Of a DNA stretch of 64,000 nucleotides, positions 22,501 through 32,602 are shown piece after piece. Position numbers and translations under genes: made by a program. This DNA is from Adiantum capillus-veneris. Taxonomy: Eukaryota; Streptophyta; Polypodiopsida; Polypodiales; Pteridaceae. The first letter of the stretch is position 1. Every line of letters begins with the position of its first letter. Below the pieces are notes generated by a model. It ran no database searches. It was not told the origin of the DNA and worked only from the letters and a program-made list of their open reading frames with translations. Where the stretch lies: NCBI GenBank assembly GCA_014529385.2, contig CM043969.1, forward strand, positions 30,911,446-30,975,445. Direction: 5' to 3'.

Positions 22501-23529
22501 CATCCAAGAGTTTGATCCAGTCTCTTTGGCTGAAACTACACTTGCATCTTGGCTAAACAAAGACACTCCTATTTGGATGTGTGAAGCTTTAGAAAATGGA
22601 AGCTTAAGACGAGAGGAATGTATCCTAGAAAGAGACTATACAGACGAAGCCTACATACCTGAACCCTTTTCAGAGCATTTATTCGAACCATTCGAGTGGA
22701 CTCAAATTTTAGCAAAAATGGATGTATGCGTGAACACGCCTATACCTATTCAATTTTTCAATGAGGATGGCTACGACATAATTCCCATCCAAATGATGTC
22801 ATTTCTTAACATTGAAAACAAGGATGAGGAAACAAAGGACTTGATAAAATCTCTTCAAGTCTTTTCTGACTTCTATTACGATGCAACTGATAAGTTGGAT
22901 GAACACTTAGCTACCTCCGAACATTCGGGATCCGAAAAAGAACATACGAGAGCTCAACTACTCTTAAGGGGTAGGGAGGAAAATTTTTTGACTTTCCAAA
23001 CCAAAAATCAAGAAGACAAAAATGGTATAGAAGAAAGAGGGACACTAAAATTGTGAAAGCACGACCTAGGTCATCAGTCTCCAGTAAACCACAATTCCTG
23101 ATGCAGATAGATGCTATTGATTGTGTAAGGGACAAAGTAACTGGCAGATATCCTTCAAATGGAAACTCAAAAATGTCTCAGACATTGAGGAAAACAAGGA
23201 ACAAAGAACATCAGGATAAAAAACCACTCATGACCAGAGTCGAGCGGAAAGATAAATATCAAGAGTTGAAAACAGCTCTAAAGGAGATATACACCACCGA
23301 AATGGAAACCACGGAAGAGGATGGTAAGGATGTAATGCATGTTCCATCCCATTACAAAAAGTATACTCTCCAAGATCAGAAAATCATAATCGAACAACCG
23401 GTTAGGAAACTATGGAAAAAGGGCGAGTCTTACGAAGGCCTTGAAAACGCTAAAAGGGTAGACTTGGTTGAACCAGGAGAAGAGCCTAGACCGGCTTACA
23501 TTGCAAATGACCTAACAAAAGAAGAATAA
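22439..23529 (+). pseudogene. Protease-RT connecting region of element G
   Basis: Two long frames overlap by 4 bp (22,439-23,056, 205 codons; 23,053-23,529, 158 codons), both hydrophilic and acidic or lysine-rich, with no known domain. Position and composition suit the connecting polypeptide between protease and reverse transcriptase. The overlap reflects one frameshift, since the homologous coding should be continuous. Confidence 0.6.
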
Positions 23530-23548
23530 AAGCTTTTGCTAAGCTTCA

Positions 23549-24200
23549 GTGTTAAAGGAATACCACGATATCTTTGCTTGTTCTTACAAGGATCTCAAGG
23601 GTGTTGATCCAGAAATCTGCCAACATACCATACCCATGAGAGATGATGCAAAACCAAGTAGACAGAGACTATACACTTATAACGAAACATTTTCCAGGAA
23701 GATCAAAGAAGAGACTGAAAAACTAAAGGAAGTTGAATTCATTGACGAAATTGAACACACTGATTGGGTGTCCCCATTTGTGGTAGTACCTAAGAAGAAT
23801 GGAAAATTACAAGTGTGCGTCAATCTCAAAAAAGTGAATGCAGCTACTTTTAGAGACAACTTTCCTCTTCCGATAACGAAAAACGTATTAGAACGAGTGG
23901 CAGAAAAAGAAGCTTACAGCTTCCTAGATGGCTTTTTGGGATACAATCAACTTTTGGTTGACCCAAAAGATCATCATAAAACTGTTTTTGCAACAGAATG
24001 GGGTATATTTTCCTATCGGGCTATGCCGTTTGGGTTAACTAATGCTCCAGCCACATTTTAGAGATTGATGAGCCATGCTTTCAAAGAGTATCTTCAGAAA
24101 TTCTTGGAAGTTACATGGATGATTTATGTGTGCATTCATCAATCCAAGCTGATCATTTTGAACACCTCAAAAAGGTATTTGAGACATGTAGACTTTACAA
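23549..24200 (+). pseudogene. Reverse transcriptase of gypsy element G
   Basis: The open part (23,549-24,061) contains DWVSPFVVVPKKNGKLQVCV, YSFLDGFLGYNQLLV (first catalytic Asp) and MPFGLTNAPATF. A TAG then interrupts, and after a frameshift YMDDLCVH (24,112 on) gives the catalytic YxDD box, followed by FEHLKKVFETCRLY. The RT copies element RNA into DNA in the particle. All catalytic residues are still encoded, but not in one frame. Confidence 0.9.
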
Positions 24201-24963
24201 GATTTGCTTAAACCCCGAAAGTGCACATTCATGGGAAGACAAGGGAAAATCCTTGGATACATAGTGTCTAAAAATGGCATAGCTACCGATATTGAAAAGA
24301 TTCATGTCATCGTTGAATTGCTTAGACCAATAACACTTAAAGGGGTACAAGCCTTCATGGAACATTGTGGATATTATCGACGGTTCATATACATGTATGT
24401 TATAATTGCAAAACCCATGTATAGCTTGATTACGCACTTTGAGTGGACTGAGACATGTGAAGAATCCTTCATGAAGCTTAAGTAAGCTCTCACCTCAGCT
24501 CCATATTCAAAGCACTCAATTGGGATAAGGTATTCCGTGTACATGTAGATGCTTCAAACTTTGCTATTGGTTGTATACTAGCCCAACCAGGAGATAGAAA
24601 ATTGAATTTCCTATTTCTTATGCTAGCCGACAACTGAATATGGTAGAAAAAAATTACACCACCACTGAAAGAGAAGGACTAGGAATGATCTATGCCATGA
24701 AAAAGTATAGACATTACCTATTGGCCAACAAGTTTGTGTTCATTGTGGACCACCAAGCTTTATCATATTTGTTCAACAAGCCATCCAACACAGGAAGAAT
24801 AGTGAGATGGTTCATCATTCTTCTCAAATTTTATTTCACTGTGGTTGTAAAAAAAGGCACTACACATCAACGAGAATATCATTTTTCTAGGATTGTTTCA
24901 GGGGAATCACCTAAAGGGGTAGATGATGATCTGCCAGATGCCTATTTTTCTCCGTGGAAATGA
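24201..24963 (+). pseudogene. RNase H of gypsy element G
   Basis: After the RT connection domain (24,204-24,485: GYIVSKNGIATDIEKIH, RRFIYMY) a broken RNase H follows: VHVDASNFAIGCILAQPGD near 24,540 (catalytic Asp) and, in the open frame 24,640-24,963, YTTTEREGLGMIYAMKKYRH and FIVDHQALSYLFNKP. This is the ordinary retroviral-type RNase H; I see no extra Tat-type RNase H in this element. Confidence 0.85.
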
Positions 24964-25058
24964 TACCTAGATGGTCAGAAAAAATTGTGTCATTGATGAC
25001 AATAGCTCAAGTGGATTCACCACTTCCTATCATAGTTGATTAAATCGAGCAATCGGCT

Positions 25059-26440
25059 ATGTATCAATTACTAGCTGGAAGGCTATATAAAATAAATCGA
25101 GATGGGATATTGCTTTTATGCAATAACCCTAAAGAAAGGGATCAGTACCTAAGTCAAGCACATGTTACCATAGTAGGACTTCACTTTGCGGAAGACCAAA
25201 CTATGCAACGAATCTTAAGACTTGGAGTATTTTGGCCGACTATGAGAAGAGATGTTCAATCTTTTGTAAAAGATTGCCCTCAATGTCAAAAACAACCACC
25301 CATTCCTCATGTAACATTGTTTCAAATGTCACCTGTTCCTAAGTGAAGTAGCTATTTGGTTACTTACTTATCGAACTGAACATTTCTTGAGGATATGAGT
25401 AAACGTCGTCAAAGAGCAATTGAAACGGAAGCAAGAGACTATGCTCTCATTGGGAACCAATTGTATCGGAGAGGTAAGGAACAACATTTGAGTCTTTGTG
25501 CAAATGAAAAGGAGTATATTCCGATTATAGAACAAGCACATGCTGGACCGATACAGCCACCTCCTTATAAAACCCAAGCTCAATATATCATTGTATCTAC
25601 GGACTATTTGACCAAGTGGGCCGAGGCTAAAGCAACCCAAAAGAATGATGCAAGAACCACTATTGCATTCTTATATGAGTATGTATTCGTAAGGTATGGA
25701 TTGCCAATAGATATTGTCAGTGATCGGGGAACTCATTTCCTCAACAAAGTAATAGAGTATTTGCTTAATGAGTTTATGGTTATCCATAACAAATCAACAC
25801 CTTATCACCCACAAGCAAACGGACAAGCTGAGCATACGAATAAAATTCATAGCTCGGTACTGACCAAAGTGGTTAGTTCAGGAAGGACAGACTGGGAAAT
25901 GAATCTCCATGCTGCTCTATGGGCTTATCAAGTTTCATTCAAAATGGCTTTAAATGATACACCCTTTAACCTTGTTTATGGTCTTGATGCCATACTGCCA
26001 ATAGAATTTCTATTGCCGACCTTAAGGGTAACACAAACTCTTGAGTGGATTGGACATGAATTGTCAGAAAGACTTGAAGATTTGGAAAAGCTAGACGAGC
26101 AAAGGCTAACTGCTGTAGCTCATATATATGCACAGAAGAGGAAACAAAAATAGTTTTTTGATTCCCACTTAATCACCAAAATTTTCAAGAAAGGGGACCT
26201 AGCTCTAGTCTATTCCCTTAAGCAACACATTCCCAAGTTTAAGAAAAAGGGAAATGGACCATTATCATTGAAGATGTATCTCCAAGTGGAGCAGTAAAAT
26301 TGTCAACCCTAGATGGTGAACCAATGGATAATTGGATTAGTGGATGTCGTTTAAAGAAATACAATTTTCCACTAACCAATGAATTTCTAGAGAGAATGAA
26401 TGCAGCCAAACAAAGGAAGATGAAGCGACAGTAGGTTATT
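25059..26440 (+). pseudogene. Integrase of gypsy element G, two H2C2 modules, core deletion
   Basis: Residues from 25,059 form an H2C2 zinc finger (HVTIVGLHFAEDQ, then DCPQCQKQ). After a TGA a second zinc-finger start follows (ALIGNQLYRRGKEQHLSLC, EQAHAG). At about 25,540 the sequence jumps straight to GPIQPPPYKTQAQYIIV, missing the rest of the second finger and the WAIDF segment with the first catalytic Asp. The remaining core has IVSDRGTHFLN (second Asp) and NGQAEHTNK (Glu). The C-terminal part (26,160-26,440; HIPKFKKKGNGP, ISGCRLKKYNFPLTNEFL) is frameshifted. The enzyme cannot be active. Confidence 0.88.
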
Positions 26441-26470
26441 GATGAAGCCCAGGAGGAAGCTAGACTTCGA

Positions 26471-27276
26471 GTGCTCAAGCGTAAAGCTGCTCTGAAGAAT
26501 CAACAGATACAGATTCCCATCAACACTTTGGAACTAGATGATCAACAATGGAAATTACTTAAATACGCAGTTTCAACAGACAACTGGTTAGATGGAATGG
26601 AGCTCCGCATCAAACTACAGCTCAACAATCATAGCACCAATGCTTTGGTAGACACAGGAGCTAGATTGAACGCAGTCAGTTATTCCACATACAAGAAGGC
26701 AACAAGTCAAGCATTGACCACAAGAATAACGACAATCAAAGGATGCAACAAGAACCCAAATTCAACATTGGGAGTAGTCAACTTGAACGTGGTAGTACAT
26801 GGATGCTCATGTCCGCATTAGTTTGTATGCTTTCCAGATGAACACATGAATGAGACAATGATCTTGGCATTCCTTGGATGCGTACATACAAAGCAGTACC
26901 AGATTGGGATACAAATTAGCTGAAGCTATCACTTAAAGGAGGGAAACGCATTGTTCCTATTGCACCAAGCAAAGAGGAATGGAAAAGATGCAACCAGAGG
27001 ACCAATCCACGAAGTAAATCTTCTCCATCCTCTCGAGAAACAAATGCTAGAAGTAGCATGCAAGGAGTCGGGAGAATTTGGATACCAAAGGCACAACTTG
27101 TGCATAAACCAAATCAGATCTGGGTGCCTAAAATTTCACCAAAGAAACAGAGAACGGTTCCAAGGATTCGAGCACAAAATCGAGCATCTACGAACAAGGA
27201 ACCTAACATGAAAAAGGTTTGGAATAAAAAGGATCACTTATCTTCTCCACACAACGCGAAACCAATCAAACAGTAG
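26471..27276 (+). pseudogene. Second retropepsin-like segment downstream of integrase
   Basis: The open frame 26,471-26,821 (116 codons) contains MELRIKLQLNNHSTNALVDT then GARLNAVSYSTYKKA, a retropepsin active-site strand with an intact D-T-G-A. It is followed by TLGVVNLNVVVHGCSCPH and, in shifted frames, DEHMNETMIL, IPWMRTYKAV and a basic tail to about 27,276. A flap-like and an ILGIPW-like motif are thus present. A protease after integrase is not the normal gypsy order, and the expected one lies at 22.1 kb. It may be a fused fragment of another retroelement or a genuine extra domain. Confidence 0.65.
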
Positions 27277-27307
27277 TGAGTTAAGTCTCAACAGACTCTC
27301 AAAAACC

Positions 27308-27636
27308 ATGCACCAAGCAGGCCGAGCTACCAATGGCGAGAAAAAGCTCGACAACCGTCTAAAGTGCTCCCAACAACTCAAGAAATCAGCATGCTACAGA
27401 GAGCACAAAGGCTACAAGATTTTCTCTTTGGAAGACATCAACAGCAAACCTCAACATCAGAAACCCCTGAGTTATTTACTCAAGATCCAGCTCTTCCACA
27501 TCATATTGAGTTGAATTGCATTGATCTTCATATCATGGTAGAGCCAATCATGGCTATGCATAGACACAATTGTTTGACCCATGCACGCAATCATCCCGGA
27601 GAACGCCATCTAGGAGGGGTGGAAGGGTACTGCTAA
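27308..27636 (+). CDS. Hypothetical tail frames after the second protease
   Basis: Two overlapping frames (27,308-27,514 and 27,364-27,636) run through hydrophilic, Gln/His-rich sequence ending NHPGERHLGGVEGYC. I recognise no domain. It marks the last coding-like sequence before a 2-kb AT-rich spacer. Confidence 0.3.
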
Positions 27637-29812
27637 ATACTAAGTAAACCAGGGCAATTTTTGAAGAGGGAGGAAGAAGTTTCATATTAACGTGTGATTT
27701 TTTGCAAAATTACCTAATAATGCCATTATAATTCATCAACAAGGGAAAATTCACTGATAATATCTTCCCGATGAGTGTCAATAGTGTATATACTATCAGA
27801 AAATCATAAAAAATAGTCCTTTTTTGGGTATTTTTCATCATTTTTGTTGAAAAGAAGGCTTTAAAAAGAAGAAATCCAACAAAAAACAATAAAGTTGTGT
27901 TTTTCAAGGGATTTTCTTAATTATTGTATTTTCACTTGGTTTTTTTAGAGCATTTTCTATTTTCTTTGATTTTTTCAAATAAAAAGGTCAATAATTAATA
28001 ATAAATAGCAGGGAAGCACAGATGGAAAAATGGAAGACATGATGGTGATAAAAAAGACAAGGCGAAAAGCACAAAAATTTTCAACAAAATCAGAAGATGG
28101 AAGCGGGAAGGCCACATTAGGCGGCCTAGCCTACTTTTGTAAAATTCTTGCAGAATGAGCTACACGAATCTGATTTTGAAAATTTTTGAGCCTAATATAG
28201 ATTTCACATCCTAATAGGACTAATGGGAGAATCTGAGAAAAATTGGTTCGGGAAGTCCAGGTATAGATATCCAGCCTATGCTAAAACCACCTCATTTTCA
28301 CTTGGAGCCTTTGCAGAGAGAGAATTTTGGCTTCTTTTGCGCGTCATTTTCGAAGCCCACAGTTGACCTTTTTCAACGCCGTCTCACACGAGACAAGAGG
28401 ATTAAGTTCCTTACTAGTCAGTGATCCATTTTGTACGGCCAGTAGCTAGTCTAAAGCCCTAGAAAAATCCCTAGAAGCCGAGCAGTGCACGAAGACCTAC
28501 GACCTAAAAGTGACCATAGCGGCCTGCCAACTTGACCAAATCGGATGGGACCATAGCATGCTCTAACATAATAGAACCATTTCATACCATCAGATGATCA
28601 TTCGGCTTGGGTCAAGGGGGTCCCCAGTAGAGAATTAGGGTTTTGGGGGAAAGGCCAAAATTCCAACCTGACCCCACAGATGGCTTGCTAATAAGATTCA
28701 TATACAATGTATATGATTGGTTTGGAGAAATCCATCAAGTAAAGCCCTCGAAAAGAGAAAAATGGCTCGAAGATTACAAAGCGTCAAATTCGATATACGA
28801 GGCCAAACTAACTCCAAATGAGCGAAAATTGGACAAGTAGCTCGACGAGGTTACGGACAAGTCCAAAGCCTCAAAATTGCCCGACCAACCTAACAGATAG
28901 AGTAATCACAAAAAACGGTGAATTCAGAGTCGACAAAGCACAGAGTGATGCCGGCATGACCAAACTTGACCAAATTCAATTTAGGACTTGTAATAGGTGG
29001 ATGAAACATGTTTAGGTCAAAATTTATGTGAAATGCAAAGTTTTTGTCACTGTTGTAAATAATCGTGATTATTTACTTTTGCAACATTTTTGCTTGAAAA
29101 TTGTCAATTCACCTCACCTATCATGTGTGCACACCTATTACATGCCAAAAATCAAGTATGAGCTAAAATGATCACCCTTTACTTGCAAAACTGCCAAAAA
29201 ACGCAAAGAAGTTTGTGTAAGCCAAAATTTGGGTTATGAATAACTTTTCTTGATCCAAATCACCTCATAATTCATAACCAAGGTCTATACCATGCCTAGA
29301 ACCAGTCTATGCCAAAAAATATCAATTTTGGAAGAAAAGTTAATAATCACGATTATTTACTTTTTGGCCAAAATGGGGCAATTTGAATATTTTAATTGTC
29401 ATCATACATCCAAAGAGCATGTTGATATAAGCCCACTAGCAAATTTTGAGTCAATATGGATTTCAAAATCTCAAATTTCCTTTATATCTACTGTTTCAGA
29501 GACGTAAAGCCAAAATCTGGTACCATTTTCACCCTGTACATTCAAACGAGCCCATATTTCCCTCAGAGCATCCAAGTTTGCAAAAAAGTTGAAAATTTTC
29601 CCAGCTGTAAATAATCGCGAGTATTTACTTTGGTTGCAAATTTTTGTTTTGACCATACAGTTTTGTTCCTTGCATGATTTTATGCATCTTTGCTTGTTCA
29701 AAAATTGATTTGAAGCAATTTGGACCAAATTATCACCATTTTAGTCCAAAAGGACATTCCAAAGAAAATCCAACAAATCTGCTAACTTTGCACTCTATTC
29801 ACTCAACAGGAG
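27637..29812. other. AT-rich untranslated spacer of element G
   Basis: This 2.2-kb spacer has no supported coding. It holds three copies of a 22-nt palindrome (29,055, 29,339 and 29,607) set in weakly similar surroundings, suggesting an old array of about 275-bp repeats. Confidence 0.6.
29055..29628. repeat. Three palindromes GTAAATAATC-NN-GATTATTTAC
   Basis: Copies lie at 29,055-29,076 (perfect, spacer GT), 29,339-29,360 (one mismatch, spacer AC) and 29,607-29,628 (one mismatch, spacer GC), about 284 and 268 bp apart. Half-copies (TTAATAATCGC) occur in both LTRs near 18,046 and 33,176. Confidence 0.85.
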
Positions 29813-29834
29813 CAATGCAATCCGTGGAGAAGGC

Positions 29835-29916
29835 CAAGAAGAAGTTAAACCAAAAAGTAAAACTGCAAGAACTGTCAAGAAGAAGTTAAACCAAAAAGTA
29901 AAACTGCAAGAACTGT
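29835..29916 (+). repeat. Exact 41-bp tandem duplication
   Basis: A unit starting CAAGAAGAAGTTAAACC is repeated without mismatch at 29,835-29,875 and 29,876-29,916. Because 41 is not a multiple of three it shifts the frame. Identity implies that the event is recent. Confidence 0.95.
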
Positions 29917-29981
29917 CCACGTATCAATTGGACCCCGAGTCAGTAAAGGTAGCAAAGGCATCTTACCTTTCTAAAGAGCAG

Positions 29982-30051
29982 TTAGAAGATCACCACACCA
30001 CGATCTTCACGGGTAGGTTTTAGAAGAACACCACACCACGATCTTCACGGG
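29982..30051 (+). repeat. 32-bp direct repeat, period 38
   Basis: TTAGAAGAWCACCACACCAC plus GATCTTCACGGG occurs at 29,982-30,013 and 30,020-30,051 with one mismatch. This is a second local duplication within 150 bp of the 41-bp one. Confidence 0.92.
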
Positions 30052-30776
30052 CATCCGATGGAGTTGCAGTTGTTGCCTAAAGAGGTCTACGATGTAGCTG
30101 GAAACCCAAGAACACCATCGGCTTGAAAGGACTTCGAACAAAACATCATTCAAGGAAAGAGGCCGAGGATCCTAAGGATCATTTAGAAAGAATGTACCAA
30201 AAGGCAGAGGCCTTGAAGCTGAAAGTGGCGGAAGAAGCGGCCAAGAAAGCTGAGGAAGCATCAACTCAAGAGCAAGGCCAGGCATCCCCCCGACCCACCT
30301 CACCGCCCGCCAGAACAACAAGACCAACCCATGCCCACTCCACCACCATCACCGTCAGTCCAAGAGACCATTGAATAAGATGAGACCAATAAGGAAAATA
30401 ATTCTGATTTCACCCACCAAACAGAATCTACACAACAAACTGACCACGCGAGCAACATGAAGAAAAGGAAGCTGAACCAACACCAGAGCAGACAGCCAAG
30501 GGTACTCACAAGGAGGTGAATGAAACTGATAAAGATCAAGATACAGAAAAAGAGCAAACCACTACACATGAGGAAGAAACCGAGACTCAGAAGCAAAAAG
30601 GCCTGCAACCATGGAAACGGAAAGGCTTGAGATCACAACAATAATTCCCACTCAGCCAGCAAGTGCCGAGCTCTCAAAAACTCAGGATGGCCAAGGAAAA
30701 GCAACCATCTCTATAGAAACACCATCAATAACAACACAGCAAGAAGCAACACAAGAGGCTGCCGGCACATCTCAAC

Positions 30777-32147
30777 TTGCAAGACAGGAGGAGTGGCAGT
30801 CCAATGATGAAGTCAATTCTACAAGTAAATGAGTATGCAAGGCAGATGCAAATCATGATGCAGAAACTCCGCTCATCAACCTTTAACCACAGTACTAAAT
30901 CCAAAGAATTAATAATGGTCATCGACGCTCTTCAAGGCGAGCTCGACGACAGAATGTCTATTATCATTGATCTCCAAAGGCAAGTACAAGAGCTAAAGAC
31001 TGAAGCAGAACGGCATCAGATAGCCAAGGACATCCAACAAAAGGAAATGGAGGAGTTGGGTGACCTCCTAACTAAGTCATCTGATGCCTGCAAAGTAAAA
31101 GATGAGCAGTTTACAGAAGTGACAAATGAACTTCTTACCACTTCTCCGTCAGCTCAGAAGATTCAAGTACAATTAGATGTAGCAAACGCATCTCTGCAGT
31201 ATTCTGAACAAAGAATTAATGATCAGGCCACTTTCTTGCGGCAATTAAGAAAAAATCTAGCCGTGGCCTCGATCAAGGGAACAGATGAAGTGTATAAAGC
31301 TCTAGAAAATAAAAACAGAGATTTAGAATTGGAGTTGAAGCTGGAGCAGTCACAATGCAGAGACGTGGCACTCATGCGGGTCCAAAGAGAGGAGGAGCTC
31401 CTTAAGGAAATTACAGAAGTGAAAAGAATGAATCAACTCCTCAAAGAAGGAAATCTAGATATACAGGAAGAGACAGGCACTTCAGCGCCACCCCAAGTGG
31501 AAATCCCCTCGGTCTCATTTGCTAAATTTGAGACACAATCTACTGAAGAGCCGAGTGGGGGAGAAGATTTTCAGGTCCAAACCACAGAGGAAGACACAGT
31601 GCCAATGGTCCAACTGTCAAAGGCTGAAGAAGATGCATTGAAGGAGAAGATATCCTTAAAGGTAGATGAGCAGTGGAAGCCAGCTATGGATTGGGAGTTG
31701 AGATTTTTACACTCTATCAACGTCACACAGCTCACTCCCAATCAAATCAATGCTCAATGGCACCAACAATCCCTGCAATACCCGCTCATCAAGGTAGAAC
31801 TCTTACAAGTAAAGGAAAGATTATACAAGGATATGCAAGAAGATGACACAGATCAAGACCACCCGAAGTGGAGGCTAAGCTGGATGAATAAGAATCCAAG
31901 ATATTTGATTTTGTTCACAAGAGCACCTGCGGCCATACAGAAAGATCGCACATTTTGTCCGGTACCGCGAGTAAGGACGTGGCAAGTACATGAAGCACTG
32001 CAGAAGAAGAGGCCAACATGGCTAAATTTTCCCAGGCTGCCAGCTCCAGAGAGAGGCCAAGCAACAGAAGAATACATGGTGAAAACCCTAACGGGCACCA
32101 TGACATTCTTCAAAAGTCAGCCAAATCTCTCCTATGCCATGTTATAA
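30777..32147 (+). CDS. 456-codon coiled-coil protein frame downstream of integrase
   Basis: This is the longest open frame in the window and the only intact one of its size in element G. The first about 215 residues are strongly helical and charged, with coiled-coil character (ELIMVIDALQGELDDRMSII, DLQRQVQELKTEAERHQIAK, ENKNRDLELELKLEQSQCRD). An acidic linker follows (residues about 230-290), then a compact C-terminal part with Trp and Pro (EQWKPAMDWELRFLHSINVT, KWRLSWMNKNPRY). No signal peptide or membrane span is seen, so it is not env-like. After a stop the coding continues in another frame to about 32,565 (SAVELKNRVTMQFLQ, RRQPEDYFNP). It lies between integrase and the 3' purine tract. 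The start is arbitrary, because coding-like sequence precedes it. Function unknown; it could be Gag-like. Confidence 0.6.
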   Translation: MQDRRSGSPMMKSILQVNEYARQMQIMMQKLRSSTFNHSTKSKELIMVIDALQGELDDRMSIIIDLQRQVQELKTEAERHQIAKDIQQKEMEELGDLLTKSSDACKVKDEQFTEVTNELLTTSPSAQKIQVQLDVANASLQYSEQRINDQATFLRQLRKNLAVASIKGTDEVYKALENKNRDLELELKLEQSQCRDVALMRVQREEELLKEITEVKRMNQLLKEGNLDIQEETGTSAPPQVEIPSVSFAKFETQSTEEPSGGEDFQVQTTEEDTVPMVQLSKAEEDALKEKISLKVDEQWKPAMDWELRFLHSINVTQLTPNQINAQWHQQSLQYPLIKVELLQVKERLYKDMQEDDTDQDHPKWRLSWMNKNPRYLILFTRAPAAIQKDRTFCPVPRVRTWQVHEALQKKRPTWLNFPRLPAPERGQATEEYMVKTLTGTMTFFKSQPNLSYAML

Positions 32148-32589
32148 AAAATCTGTCGGATGCTACTTACATGCATACAGGTCTTCAATTATCTTGAGTA
32201 GACAGGAGCCCCATGGCTCTCATTTTTGGAAGGAAACAAAGGCCTCTGCTATGATATAAGTGGGCAACCCTCAGAGGAATCTTTTTATGGATTTTATGCC
32301 CGATGCATCCTCGCACAATATGCTAACTTTTGAGGAGGCATTTTACACAGGCTTCTTCACCTGGTGAACGAAAATATTTGCGCCGGTGATAAGCAGCCTC
32401 ACAGCAAGATTTGTAGGATACTCGGCAGTGGAACTAAAAAATAGAGTCACCATGCAATTTTTGCAAGTGCCAGAAAAAGAACGCAAAATCACATACGAAA
32501 AGGCAATAGAAGCACTGAAGGGCCGCCTCGCGCGCCGTCAACCCGAAGATTACTTCAACCCATAAAGCTGTGTCAAGGGAAGACACAGG

Positions 32590-32602
32590 CGAGGAGGGGG
32601 AA
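32590..32602 (+). promoter_or_regulatory. Polypurine tract of element G
   Basis: CGAGGAGGGGGAA directly abuts the TG of the 3' LTR at 32,603, as expected for the plus-strand primer. Confidence 0.85.

Larger units (their letters stand above)
29813..30832 (+). pseudogene. N-terminal part of the element G downstream gene
   Basis: Hydrophilic coding-like pieces in changing frames: MQSVEKAKKKLNQKVK at 29,815, an Ala/Glu/Lys-rich helix (EALKLKVAEEAAKKAEEAST, 30,210 on), a Pro/Thr-rich stretch, and 30,611-30,832 (METERLEITTIIPTQPASAE). Frame breaks coincide with the local duplications and at about 30,800. It probably belongs in front of the long frame that follows. Confidence 0.5.

Noticed and set aside
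30777-32147. Envelope-like gene between integrase and the 3' LTR
   Set aside because: The predicted protein has no signal peptide or hydrophobic membrane segment; it is a charged coiled coil.
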